Assembly: GCA_963704075.1 (NCBI GenBank)
Contig: CAVPGV010000027.1
Location: forward strand, 10,079 to 74,078
Direction: 5' to 3'
Source: JADKAV01 sp963704075
GTDB taxonomy: Bacteria > Actinomycetota > Actinomycetes > S36-B12 > UBA10799
Length of the DNA stretch: 64,000 nucleotides
The translations under genes were made by a program, and so were the position numbers. Within the stretch, counting starts at the first letter, position 1; each line of letters starts with the position of its first letter. The notes under the pieces were generated by a model, which had not been told where the DNA came from, made no database searches, and was given only the letters and a program-made list of their open reading frames with translations. Below are positions 8,454-18,374 of this stretch, in pieces.

Positions 8454-10133
8454 ATGAACAACACCACCATGAAAGCCGCACAACAGCAGAGCTACGGACT
8501 CGACACCGACGTGGTGCTGTGCCCGATCCCCACGGTCGGCGAGCACGAAGTGTTGGTGAAGGTCGCCGCAGCGGGAGTCGACCGCGGCACCTGGCATCTC
8601 ATGACCGGCCTTCCCTACGTGATGCGTCTGGGCACCGGACTCTCCAAGCCACGCAGGAGGATACCCGGGCGAGACCTGGCCGGCACCGTCGTGCAGATCG
8701 GGTCCAAGGTGACGGATTTCGCCGTCGGCGACGAGGTCTTGGGCATCGCGTCCGGCGCGTTCGCCGAATACGCGGTCGCCCGCGAGAGCAAACTCGTAGC
8801 CAAGCCGGCCACCGTGGACATGGACCAGGCAGCTGTTCTGGCCACATCCGGATTGACCGCTTGGCAGGCGCTGCATACTCATGGCAAGGTCCACGCCGGA
8901 CAGCGAGTGCTGATCCTGGGCGCCTCCGGAGGGGTCGGCATGTTCGCCGTCCAGATCGCGCGCGCGGCCGGCGCGGAGGTCACCGGAGTGTGTAGTTCAC
9001 AGAAGGCCGAGTTGGTCGCCTCGCTCGGCGCGAAGCACGTGCTGGACTACCGGACGGACCACATCGACGACACCTTCGATCTCATCATCGACATCGGGGG
9101 CCGCTCGTCCCTGCGCCGCCTTCGCTCCTTGACCCGGCCCGACGGCACCGTCGTTCTGGTCGGTGGTGAAGGTGGGGGCTCTTTCACCGGCGGTGTGGGG
9201 CGGCAGATCCGCGCGGCCATGCTCTCGCCGTTCCTGAGCCAACGATTCGTGATGATGATCGCCAGCGAGAACAAGGACGACCTGGCCGCCCTGGTGGATC
9301 TCGTGCGGTCCGGCGACGTCGCTGCGGCGGTTGGACGAACGTTCCCCCTCGAGGCTGCCTCCGATGCAGTCCGACACCTGGTGGGAGGGCAGGCCATGGG
9401 CAAAGTCGTGGTCCGGGTGTCCGAAACGACCGACCACGCAGGAACACCGAACGCAGGAGGCGCAAGCATGAGTACGACGACCATCGCGCGCGTCAAGGGT
9501 GACAGCCGCGTAGGGGCGCCCGCCGGAATCGCAGGGGTGGCCCTGCTGGCCATGGCAGTGCTTGCAGCCTTCGGCAACTTCGTCGTGATCGAAGCCGTCG
9601 TGGTGGACGGCGATCCGCTCGCCACAGCCGCGAACATCGATTCCGCAGGCACCCTCTTCAGGGTTGGCCTGTTGAGCATGTACATCGTCGTTCTGCTCGA
9701 CGTGTTGGTGGCCTGGGCGTTGACGCTGACTTTCGAGCCGGTGGATGCGCCTCTTGCCCGGCTGGCGGGCTGGCTCCGGCTCGCGTACGCAGGCGTCTTC
9801 ATGGTCGCGATCGCCGCCCTCGCCGGCGGTGATGGCGTTGCCTTCGAGCGCACATGGCAAGCGGGCCTTCTTCTGTTCGGCGCGTCACTGGCCGTCGTCG
9901 GCTGGCTGACCGTGCGCTGCGCATGGCTGCCTTCGTGGCTGGGCGCGTTGGTGATAGTCGCCGGTGCCGGGTACGTGCTGGATTCGATCGTGGCCACGTT
10001 GGTGTCCGACCCCGCCGTCCAGGTCAGCGCGATCACATTCATCGGAGAGGTGCTCCTGGCTGTTTGGTTGGTGATGCGTTGGGCCCGGAGCCGACGCGGG
10101 GCGTCCCACGAGTTGGCGAACATGTCCGGCTGA
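8454..10133 (+). CDS. MDR-family quinone oxidoreductase read through in frame into a DUF4386 membrane protein
   Basis: As read, one 559-residue frame. Residues 1-330 are a zinc-independent medium-chain reductase (GroES-like N-terminus; Rossmann motif LILGASGGVGMFAVQIA; ending GKVVVRV). They are related to the second MDR at 46664. After a short linker comes a six-helix DUF4386 domain starting MSTTTIARVKG. Its own ATG at 9468 has AGGAGG seven bases upstream, and ATGA at 9468-9471 places a stop for the +1 frame exactly there. Two readings are therefore possible: a true fusion, or two coupled genes (338 and 221 residues) joined by one spurious inserted base, as seen repeatedly in this window. The second is somewhat favoured because the lengths fit. 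It is divergently paired with TetR. Confidence 0.7.
   Translation: MNNTTMKAAQQQSYGLDTDVVLCPIPTVGEHEVLVKVAAAGVDRGTWHLMTGLPYVMRLGTGLSKPRRRIPGRDLAGTVVQIGSKVTDFAVGDEVLGIASGAFAEYAVARESKLVAKPATVDMDQAAVLATSGLTAWQALHTHGKVHAGQRVLILGASGGVGMFAVQIARAAGAEVTGVCSSQKAELVASLGAKHVLDYRTDHIDDTFDLIIDIGGRSSLRRLRSLTRPDGTVVLVGGEGGGSFTGGVGRQIRAAMLSPFLSQRFVMMIASENKDDLAALVDLVRSGDVAAAVGRTFPLEAASDAVRHLVGGQAMGKVVVRVSETTDHAGTPNAGGASMSTTTIARVKGDSRVGAPAGIAGVALLAMAVLAAFGNFVVIEAVVVDGDPLATAANIDSAGTLFRVGLLSMYIVVLLDVLVAWALTLTFEPVDAPLARLAGWLRLAYAGVFMVAIAALAGGDGVAFERTWQAGLLLFGASLAVVGWLTVRCAWLPSWLGALVIVAGAGYVLDSIVATLVSDPAVQVSAITFIGEVLLAVWLVMRWARSRRGASHELANMSG
9455..9470 (+). promoter_or_regulatory. Internal Shine-Dalgarno and ATG for the DUF4386 part
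   Basis: AGGAGG at 9455-9460, a seven-base spacer, then ATG at 9468-9470 inside the apparently fused frame. A strong start site in mid-gene argues that the DUF4386 protein is, or recently was, translated separately. Confidence 0.6.
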
Positions 10134-10271
10134 ACGCCGAGCGGTCCTTGTGTACAAACGGCGGCGAGTTCGCAACGTCGGCGCGGGCCGAGCGTGGTAT
10201 TCGCTGCCGACCGATGGACACGTAGCGCCGCCCGAGCCGGACCCGTGCCCACCCCCGGTTAGCCTGGGCGG

Positions 10272-12993
10272 GTGACACCGGCGGCGAAGACAGTCTCTGC
10301 CGGTCCGCGCACCAAGCAGACCGACACCGCCGACGTGATCCTCGACCGGGACGGACTCTGGACGACAGTGCCCGGCCCCGGCGCTGGGAGCATGCGCTCG
10401 TTGCCCGTGGCGGGCGGCATGGCTCCGGCGCGGGTTTGGTCTCTGCCAGCGGACGCCACGCTTGGCCCCTGGCTGGCCGACCATCTCCAGGGCGCACCCA
10501 CCGCCCGCACCCTGGCAATCGGACATCTGGTCGCAACTGCCATCCGCGCCGCCGAGCAGGGATGCGTACCCGTGCCCGCGGACGAGGGTTGGCGATGGCG
10601 ACTGGCGCCGGGACCCTACGAGACCGACGCTCTGCAGCGCGCAGTCAGTGTGTGTCTGGCCGCGGGCGTGGTTCTGGACGACGAACCGGAGTCGAGACTG
10701 CGGACCCTCGTCGACGATGTCGTGAACTCACGCCTTGCGGCAACGCCGCCGAATCCGGATGTTTTCGCGGGAATGAGCGCCAATCGCAAAGCCGCACACC
10801 TATGGGCCGACCATGTCATCGCCCGATCCGGTGCGAACGCCAGAACCGTCCTTGTGCTCAGCCCACCCGATGCGGAATCGCAGCCGGACTTCCCCGAGTC
10901 CTGGACGCTGGCGCTCCTGGCCGTCCGCCTCGATGAACCGACCACCCGCCTACCGTGGCAAACGGCGGACCCAGCGCTCTTCCACGCGACAACCACCGCT
11001 TGGAACCAGTGGGCCATCACCGAAATGCTCATGCTGCAGCGGGCATGGGGCACGTCCCTGTCCGACGTGGTGCAGGCTCTGCAGGCCGGCCCGGTGGCGG
11101 AGCTGGCGGACACCGACGTGCTGGAGTTCCTGGACCGGGTGGCCCCCAGGCTGCAGGCAGCCGGCTTCGACGTGATCGCGCCCGGCGGACTCCTGCGCGC
11201 AGCTCCCGTGCGCCGGCGTCTCGCACAGAGCGGATCGGGCACGGCGGTGATGAGGATCGACGACCTCGGACTCGATGCCGAGGTCCTGGTAGACGGGGTG
11301 CCCCTGTCCTCCGCGGACTTCGCGACGCTGGCGGCGTCGAAGTCCGAGCTGGTCTCCGTGCGGGGACGCTGGCTGCGGATCGGCCCCGGCGACGTCCAAC
11401 GGCTGGCATCTCTTGCCCGTCGTCTCAACCGTCCGGTGACGCCCGAGGATCTGTTGGCCGATGAGGCGTTCGACGGTGTGGACCTCGACGCCGACCAGGT
11501 GATCACCCAGGGATTGCGGCCCGCTCGCACGACCGCTCTCCCGGATTCCGTGCACGCCACTCTGCGGCCCTACCAACGTGCCGGTCTCGACTGGCTGACC
11601 TGGCTGGCCGACAACCGGATCGGCGGCATCCTGGCCGACGACATGGGGCTGGGCAAGACCCTGCAGGTGCTGACGTGGATCGCCGCCGACCACCACGGAC
11701 CGACACTTGTCGTCTGCCCGGTCACGCTTGTGGACACCTGGGCCCGGCAGGCCGAGCAGTTCACGCCAGGTCTGCGCGTGCACAGTTTCCACGGCGGTTC
11801 GCGGGGCGATGTGACGATGGCCGCGGCTGACGCCGACATCGTCGTCACCACCTACGGGCTGCTGGCCCGGGACGAATCCCTGGCACAGATCTCAGTGGCA
11901 CCGCGTCGTGCTTGACGAGGCGCAGGCGATCAAGAACCCGGACACCCGGGCGGCGCGAGCTGCCCGCAACCTGACCGCGGGGCAACGACTGGTCGTCACG
12001 GGCACGCCGGTGGAGAACCATCTCGGGGATCTCTGGTCCCTGATGGCGTTCGCACAGCCGGGGTTGCTTCCCCGCCGCAAGGCCGTTCACCACCCGGTTC
12101 GCCGGCGGTGACGGCCGAGGATCTCGCGCGACTGCGCGCAGTCGTCGGCCCGTTCCTGCTGCGCCGGGTCAAGACCGACCCCGGGATCCTGCCCGACCTT
12201 CCCGACCGGCAGGTCATCCGCGCCGACTGCACATTGACCCGCGAGCAGGTCGGTGCGTACGAGGCGGTGGTCGCGGACATGATGGGCGCACTGCAAGAAC
12301 TCCGTGACGCGGCCAAAGGTGACAAGAAGGCGAAGAACGACCCATCGCTCATGGGGCGCAAGGCCGCGGTGCTCGGCGGGATCTCCCGGCTCAAGCAGAT
12401 CTGTGTTCATCCCGCACTGCTCACCGAATCTCGACGCGGGCTGGGCGAACGATCCGGCAAGGTCAGTCGACTCGTCGACTTGTGTTCCCAGATCATCGAC
12501 GAGAACCAGGCCGTGGTGGTGTTCACGCAGTTCGCGTCGTTCGTGCCGGACCTCGCCGAACACCTGCGGCAATCGCTCGGGGTGGAGGTCGCCACCTTGA
12601 CCGGGTCGGACAGCCGCAAAGCCCGTTCCGAAACGGTCGCGCGATTCAGTCAGGCCGACGGGCCACCGATTCTGATCGCCTCATTGAAGGCCGGCGGCAC
12701 CGGGCTCACCCTGGTTCGCGCCAACCACGTCATCCACCTGGACCGCTGGTGGAACCCGGCGGTGGAGGATCAAGCATCCGACCGGGTGTGGCGGATCGGG
12801 CAGCACCAAAAGGTGTCCGTGCACGTGCTGGTCTGCCCGGGGACCCTGGAGGACCGCATCGACGAGGCGCTGACCAGACAAGCGACAACTGGCCGCATCG
12901 GTGGTCCGCTCGACCGAAGCGGCCATCACCGAGATGTCCGACGATGACCTGTCGGCCTTGGTCGAACTCGTGCGCGATCGGGTCCTGGAATGA
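10272..12993 (+). CDS. SNF2-family DEAD/DEAH-type helicase, frame broken at about four points
   Basis: A Swi2/Snf2 ATPase. The N-terminal SNF2_N-associated region is followed by the helicase core: ILADDMGLGKT (Walker A, motif I), VLDEAQAIKNP (motif II, DEAQ), VVTGTPVENHLGDLWSL (motif III), and C-terminal motifs VVVFTQFASFV, LKAGGTGLTLVRANHVIHLD and DRVWRIGQ. The frame shifts +1 near 11894, twice between about 12080 and 12107, and near 12876. Deleting those four bases gives exactly 905 codons ending LVELVRDRVLE with TGA at 12991. The GTG start at 10272 is provisional. The stop overlaps the next ATG (ATGA), matching the usual SNF2-SWIM gene pair of actinobacteria. Its role is DNA translocation or chromatin-like remodelling. 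Confidence 0.8.
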
Positions 12994-13602
12994 GTCCGCG
13001 GGGCCGGTGGGGCACCTACTACGAAGCGCAGCCACGGCGGGCGGTAGAGGGTGGGGTCGTCGTGGCCAAGCCTGGCAAGGTCAACGATCCCGTGGCGGTT
13101 GAGGTCGTCGAGGCAGCCACGATGGAGACCGGTGACAAGATCCTGGCCCGCGGGCGGACCTACGCACGCGCCGGGCAGGTCGTGGCGGTCCACACCGAGC
13201 CGCGCGCATTCACCGCGCAGATCCAGGGTTCGGACCGGACTCCGTATGAGGTGCGCCTTGACCGCATCGTCATCTCCGGTTCCGACCGGGTGGCAGCGGA
13301 CTGCACATGTCCCTACGGCTGCGACTACGACTGGTGCAAACACGCCGCAGCTCTGGCGTACGTGGCAGCGTTCCTGCTGGACCGCGACCCGGACGTGCGC
13401 GCGGTGTGGGCCGGCGAGGAACCCGCTGCCCCGGCCGGGTCCGACCAACCCGTGCCCCCGGTCGTCCTGTCCGACGACGAACTGGAGGCGTTGCGCAGTC
13501 CGCTGCCGCAGGTCGATGTCCGTGGACTACTGGCCGCCGCCGACGCCGTGGTCCCGCATCCCTGGGGAATCGAGTCTCCGGCTGAGAGCCCCCGAGCACT
13601 AG
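12990..13602 (+). CDS. SWIM zinc-finger protein (partner of SNF2 helicase)
   Basis: Begins MSPRGRWGTYYEA at the ATG overlapping the SNF2 stop. The SWIM motif is plain: CTCPYGCDYDWCKH (CxC...CxH), a zinc-binding DNA/protein-interaction finger found next to SNF2 ATPases. The raw frame runs on into the following gene. Shifting by one base near the C-terminus gives a stop (TAG, 13600-13602) eleven bases before the AAA+ start and a 203-residue product, so one more +1 insertion is likely here. The C-terminal residues are therefore uncertain. Confidence 0.7.
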
Positions 13603-13612
13603 CATCTTTCAG

Positions 13613-14899
13613 GTGGCGAACCAGGACCTCAAGGCGTACGTGGCAACGACCACGCCGATGTTCGACGACGCGGATGCGGTGGCCCGGGAGGCGTTCCAGG
13701 TGTCGGCCGCGATCTGTTCGCTCGGGCAGAACCAGGCGGCGAACCTCGCCGCGTTCGCCACGTATCTCGGCTGGACGGTGGAGCAGGTTTCCACCCTCGC
13801 TTCCAAAGGGGTTGTGTTCCGCACCTCACCCCCGCCCACGCTGCGCGCCCTCGCGGCCGCGGGTCTGGACAAACAGGTCGAGGCATACGCGTTGTTCATG
13901 GTTGCGATCACGCGTCTGGTGTGCCTGCAGTTCGCCCCCGGGGACATCGGAGCGGCCCGTGCCGCCTCTGCGATCGCGGCCACCGTCACCCGCGCCGCCC
14001 CTGTCAGCAACGCGCAGTTGGAACCACTGCCGGTGGAGGCGCCCGCGCAGCCGCAAGCGTCACGCACCGCAGATGCCCAGATCGTTGGTGAAGCCCTCGA
14101 CGACCTCGAGCGGCTCGTTGGTCTCGAGGATGCCAAACGGGAGATCAACCAGCAGGTCCAACTCATCCGCATCGCCCAGATGCGAGAAGCCGCAGGCCTG
14201 AAGAACCCCACCGTCAGCAGGCATCTGGTCTTCGTCGGCAATCCGGGTACGGGAAAGACCACCGTGGCCCGGATCGTGGGCAGGATTTACGGCGCCCTTG
14301 GTCTGGTTGCCGATGGTCATCTGGTCGAGACCGACGCATCAGGACTTGTCGCCGGCTACGTGGGGCAGACCGCGATCAAGACCCAGGAGCAGATCGCGAA
14401 GGCCCTGGGCGGGGTCCTGTTCATAGACGAGGCGTACGGCATCATCCGCAACGACTTCGGGGTGGAAGCCGTGGACACCCTGGTGAAGGGCATGGAGGAC
14501 AACCGCGACTCCCTGGTGGTCATCGTGGCCGGCTATCCGGCGAACATGAGGGAATTCATCGAGAGCAACCCAGGGCTGGAATCACGGTTTCCGACGACGA
14601 TCGCGTTCGCTGACTACACCGGACCGCAAATGCTGCAGATACTCCAGAGGATGTGCCAGTCCGGCGACTACACCCTGGTGGCCGACGCCGAACCCGAACT
14701 GCAGGCGCTGCTCGAAGCCCAGACCGGAGAGCCCGATTTCGCCAATGCCCGCACCGTTCGCAACCTGTTCGAGGCCGCTGTCCGCCAGCATGCGTGGCGG
14801 CTTCGCGATGTGGAGCAGGCCACTGTCGAGCAACTGCGGACGCTGACGGTGGAGGACTTTGCCGGTGGGGTCACTCCCGACTCACCGCCAGAGGCCTGA
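13613..14899 (+). CDS. AAA+ ATPase of the CbbX/SpoVK family
   Basis: A 428-residue protein. An alpha-helical N-terminal region of about 150 residues precedes an AAA+ module: Walker A VGNPGTGKTT, Walker B GGVLFIDEAYG, sensor-like VIVAGYPANM and the arginine-finger region NPGLESRFP. The family includes CbbX (Rubisco activase) and the SpoVK/EccA-type ATPases. No Rubisco or ESX genes are nearby, so a Rubisco role is unlikely. The GTG at 13613 starts VANQDLKAYV. It sits directly behind SNF2-SWIM, suggesting one operon with a DNA- or protein-remodelling role; the function is inferred only. Confidence 0.8.
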   Translation: MANQDLKAYVATTTPMFDDADAVAREAFQVSAAICSLGQNQAANLAAFATYLGWTVEQVSTLASKGVVFRTSPPPTLRALAAAGLDKQVEAYALFMVAITRLVCLQFAPGDIGAARAASAIAATVTRAAPVSNAQLEPLPVEAPAQPQASRTADAQIVGEALDDLERLVGLEDAKREINQQVQLIRIAQMREAAGLKNPTVSRHLVFVGNPGTGKTTVARIVGRIYGALGLVADGHLVETDASGLVAGYVGQTAIKTQEQIAKALGGVLFIDEAYGIIRNDFGVEAVDTLVKGMEDNRDSLVVIVAGYPANMREFIESNPGLESRFPTTIAFADYTGPQMLQILQRMCQSGDYTLVADAEPELQALLEAQTGEPDFANARTVRNLFEAAVRQHAWRLRDVEQATVEQLRTLTVEDFAGGVTPDSPPEA

Positions 14900-14932
14900 T
14901 CGCGACCCGAACACCGGGCTGTACCCGTTCGG

Positions 14933-15622
14933 CTACCACATCGGCTGCTTATCCAGCTCGATCGAGGCGTCGAGGGTCTCGAGGAACTCCTTGCGGGCCT
15001 TGAGTTTCGTGTTCGCGTGGGCGGTCATGTTGATCTTCTTGAGCTCGTCGGCTTTGGCCCGGGCCGCACCCATGAGCTCATCGGGCGCGACGACCGCATC
15101 GAGGAACCCGGCGGCGACCGCTTCGGCCGGATCGAACATCTCCGCATTGATGACCGACCGGTTGAAGTAGGACTTGCGCAAGCGGTTGCGTGCCAACTCG
15201 ATACCCACGTGGTGCATGGTCATGCCGATCTGCACCTCGTTCAGGCCGATCCGGAACGGACCGTCCACCCCGACCCGGTAGTCGGCGGACAGCAGGATGA
15301 ACGCACCCTTCGCGACAGCGTGCCCCGAACAAGCCACGATGATCGGGAACGGGTGGGACAACATCCTGCGGGCCAGGCCCGAGCCGGCAGCGACGAGGTC
15401 GATCGCGTTCTCGATACCCGACTGCATCACCTTGAGGTCGTAGCCACCCGAGAGGATGCCCGGCTGACCGGTGATGATGACCACGGCTTGGTCGGCTTCG
15501 GCCTGGTCCAGGGCCTGATGGAACGCGGTGATGACCTCCGGTGACACCGCATTGACCTTGCCGTTGGACAACGTCAAGGTGGCGATGCCGTCCTCGAGTG
15601 CGTAACTGATCACGTCGCTCAT
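14933..15622 (-). CDS. Enoyl-CoA hydratase/isomerase (crotonase family)
   Basis: A 229-residue crotonase-fold protein starting MSDVISYALEDGIATLTL. It carries the strand-loop around SGGYDLKV and the oxyanion-hole region CSGHAVAKGAFILLSADYR. At about 230 residues it is shorter than classical hydratases (about 260), resembling the crotonase proteins annotated as enoyl-CoA hydratase/isomerase. Which Glu pair is catalytic cannot be settled by eye. It converges with the AAA+ gene and is divergent from the flavoprotein at 15744. Confidence 0.8.
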   Translation of the reverse strand: MSDVISYALEDGIATLTLSNGKVNAVSPEVITAFHQALDQAEADQAVVIITGQPGILSGGYDLKVMQSGIENAIDLVAAGSGLARRMLSHPFPIIVACSGHAVAKGAFILLSADYRVGVDGPFRIGLNEVQIGMTMHHVGIELARNRLRKSYFNRSVINAEMFDPAEAVAAGFLDAVVAPDELMGAARAKADELKKINMTAHANTKLKARKEFLETLDASIELDKQPMW

Positions 15623-15743
15623 GCTTCTGTCCTCGAATCCGCTCTGTCCCGGCCCGGTGCACCCCGACCCGCGCAACCCAAGATAGTCGGCAGTACCGAT
15701 CCGGCCGATGGCGCGGGGCAGTGTCCCGTGGAACCATCGGTTC

Positions 15744-16980
15744 ATGAGCGAGGATTCCGACGTCGTGATCGTGGGGGCGAGCCTGGCAGGCGCCAAAGCC
15801 GCCGAAGCCTTACGCGAGAAGGGTCATTCCGGCACCATCACCCTGATCGGGGACGAAGCCGAGCTGCCTTACGAGCGGCCACCTCTGTCCAAGGCGTATC
15901 TACAGGGGTCCGCCGATCTCGACGGATTGTTCGTCCATGAGCGGCAGTGGTACGCGGACAACAACGTGGACCTGCGTCTCGGCTCGGGCGCCACGGCCAT
16001 CGATCGACCCAACCACGAGATCGTGCTCAAGGGTGGCGAAAGACTGCACTACGACAAACTTCTGCTCACCACCGGCTCGTCGCCGAGACACCTCGACGTC
16101 CCCGGCACTGACCTCGAAGGGGTTCACTACCTGCGCCGAATCGGCGACAGCGACCGACTTCGTGCCGCGTTCCGAGGTGGCGCGCCGGTGGCGATCATCG
16201 GCGCGGGGTGGATCGGCTTGGAGACCGCCGCGGCCGCCCGCGGCGCCGGTCTCGACGTGACTGTGCTGGAGATGGGCGAGCTGCCGCTGCTGCGTGTCCT
16301 CGGTCCGGAGGTGGCGCGACTGTTCGCGGACCTCCACACGCGTCACGGCGTGGACATGCGGTTCGGCGTCCAAGTCAGGCAGATCGTCGGCCAGGACGGC
16401 GCAGTCGACCGGCGTCGCGCTCGGAGACGGGACCACGATTCCGGCGGGCACGGTCGTCATCGGCGTCGGCATCACCCCGAATGTCGGTCTGGCCGAAGCA
16501 GCTGGGCTCGACGTCGGCGACGGCATCATCGTCGACCAGCACCTGCGGTCATCCGATCCCGACATCTTCGCCGCCGGCGACGTCGCGTGCGCCTTTCATC
16601 CGCGGCTGGGCCGTCACGTGCGCGTCGAACATTGGGCCAACGCGTTGAACCAGCCGGCGGTCGCCGCTGGAGCGATGCTCGGGGAGGACGTCGCGTTCGA
16701 CCGGTCGCCGTACTTCTTCACCGATCAGTACGACCTGGGCATGGAATACACCGGACACGTCGAGCCGGGCGACCACGACAGAGTGGTCTTCCGCGGAGAC
16801 CCCGCCAGCGGAGAGTACATCGCATTCTGGACCAAGGACGGTCGCGTGCTCGCCGGCATGAACGTGAACATCTGGGACGTCACCGACGACATCAAGGCGC
16901 TGGTGCAGTCCGGCCGGCAGGTCGACCTCGAGGCGCTTTCTGATCCGCAACAGGACCTGTCGGCCTTGGCCACTAGTTGA
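15744..16980 (+). CDS. FAD-dependent oxidoreductase, ferredoxin-reductase type, +1 break near 16407
   Basis: A pyridine-nucleotide:disulfide-oxidoreductase-fold flavoprotein. The first FAD GxGxxG variant is VVIVGASLAGAKAAEALRE, the NAD(P) site is VAIIGAGWIGLETAAAARG, and the C-terminal FAD site is DPDIFAAGDVACAFHP. The reductase C-domain (VEHWANALNQ) is typical of rhodocoxin/terpredoxin reductases that feed electrons to ferredoxin-P450 or dioxygenase systems. The frame slips +1 in GCAGTCGACCGG near 16407; correction gives 411 residues. No ferredoxin or P450 is adjacent. The ATG at 15744 begins MSEDSDVVIVG. Confidence 0.8.
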
Positions 16981-17192
16981 TCAAGCGGCGGGCGCGGGAC
17001 GTGCTCCCGGCGATCCCATTGCCCGCCAGGACTCGCACGCGGTAGATCCCTTTCCCCAGCCGCCTCAGTCCGCACGGCCTTGCGCCGCTTGGCACGGTAG
17101 GTGCCTGGCGGCGCGGTGGACCCGCGCCGTGGCCACGCCCGGCGGTGGGTGTCCGCGCTAGTGCGACATTAGGCTGGTCCGGGAGGGGAACC

Positions 17193-17936
17193 GTGTACGG
17201 TCTGGGCACGCTCATCAACGTCGGCGCGATCCTTGTGGGCGCCACCGTCGGCGTACTGCTCGGCCACCGACTGCCCGAACGCACCCGGGTCACTGTCACC
17301 GACGCCTTGGGCCTGGTCACGCTGGTCATCGGCGGCCTGAACGTGGTCGCGCTGCAGGATCCTGCGTTCGCAAACGCGGTCGGGCGCGGCATCCCACTGC
17401 TGATCGTGATCGGGGCGCTGCTCTTCGGCGGCATCACCGGCTCGCTGCTGCAGATCGAGCGCCGACTGGAAGCGCTCGGCGGTTGGCTGCAGCGCAAACT
17501 CGCGGCAGGCGAACCGTCCCGGGATCGGGCGCGTTTCGTGGAGGGTTTCGTCGACTCCTCCTTGGTGTTCTGCATCGGACCACTGGCCGTCCTGGGAGCC
17601 CTCAGCGACGGACTGGGACAGGGCATCGACGAACTGACGCTCAAGGCCACGCTCGACGGATTCGCCTCGATCGCCTTCGCCGCATCGCTGGGGTGGGGGG
17701 TGGCGGCTTCGGCACTGTCGGTCGGGGCGTGGCAGGGCCTGCTCACCGCGCTCGCCGTTCTGCTCGGATCCGTCATGTCCGATGCCCTGATCGCGAGCGT
17801 CACGGCCACCGGCGGGGTCCTTCTGCTGGGCGTCGGGCTACGCCTGCTGTCCATCAAGGCAGTCCCGGTCGGCGACATGTTGCCGGCGCTGATTCTGGCC
17901 CCAGTACTGACCGCCGGGGTGATGGCGCTGACCTGA
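17193..17936 (+). CDS. DUF554 integral membrane protein
   Basis: A 247-residue polytopic protein. Its N-terminus (VYGLGTLINVGAILVGATVG) and the segment FVEGFVDSSLVFCIGPLAVLGAL are characteristic of DUF554 (YqgA-like) proteins, whose transport role is not settled. The GTG at 17193 follows GGGAGGGG with good spacing. The 212 bp upstream contain no convincing gene; on the minus strand 16978-17110 ends in a short segment like the C-terminus of an exported protein (YRVRVLAGNG), possibly a relic. Confidence 0.8.
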   Translation: MYGLGTLINVGAILVGATVGVLLGHRLPERTRVTVTDALGLVTLVIGGLNVVALQDPAFANAVGRGIPLLIVIGALLFGGITGSLLQIERRLEALGGWLQRKLAAGEPSRDRARFVEGFVDSSLVFCIGPLAVLGALSDGLGQGIDELTLKATLDGFASIAFAASLGWGVAASALSVGAWQGLLTALAVLLGSVMSDALIASVTATGGVLLLGVGLRLLSIKAVPVGDMLPALILAPVLTAGVMALT

Positions 17937-18374
17937 CAATCCCGCCACGTGCCAGGTTGGACGATCGGACGATCTCAGGTCGGGATCATCCGGCCGATCC
18001 CGTTGCCGGTCTTGGTCGTGAATCACAGCGTCCCGTCAGCGGCGGCCCTGACAGCGGCCGTCCACCGTCGGTGGGGCCCAAAACCCTCGCCGGTGACCCG
18101 GTGCAGGCCTGTCGGCCGCGTGGGATCCACCCCGAGCAGGTCGGCAGGCTCCCGGGTGGTGAGCCAGAGCGGCCGTCGCCGGAGGTGCACCGGACCACAC
18201 CGCCAAGACCTCGATGATGCCGTTGGGGCCGAGATCTCCGGATGGTTGAAGACTTCGGCATCCCCATGCACCACGTCATCCTGGGACGATCGGCCTCCCA
18301 CCGCGGGCACCCCAGCGGCGAGCAGGCCTGTGCCAGACTCGGAACACCTCTTCCGACCGGCTTGGAGAAAGTGC
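17937..18374. other. 438-bp stretch without an assignable gene
   Basis: No plus-strand gene is convincing. The minus strand is open over most of 18023-18376, with protein-like text (PADLLGVDPTRPTGLHRVTGEGF), but it has no ribosome site and no recognised family. It may be a real minus-strand gene broken by indels, or a relic. Confidence 0.3.

Noticed and set aside
10616..11560. Minus-strand 314-codon frame opposite the SNF2 gene
   Set aside because: The opposite strand carries unmistakable helicase sequence; this frame is Ser/Arg-rich noise.
13613..14899. CbbX as Rubisco activase
   Set aside because: No Rubisco or Calvin-cycle gene is nearby and the context is SNF2-SWIM; only the AAA+ family is supported.
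16978..17110. Minus-strand frame ending in YRVRVLAGNG as a gene
   Set aside because: Only a short protein-like tail with no start or ribosome site; at best a relic.
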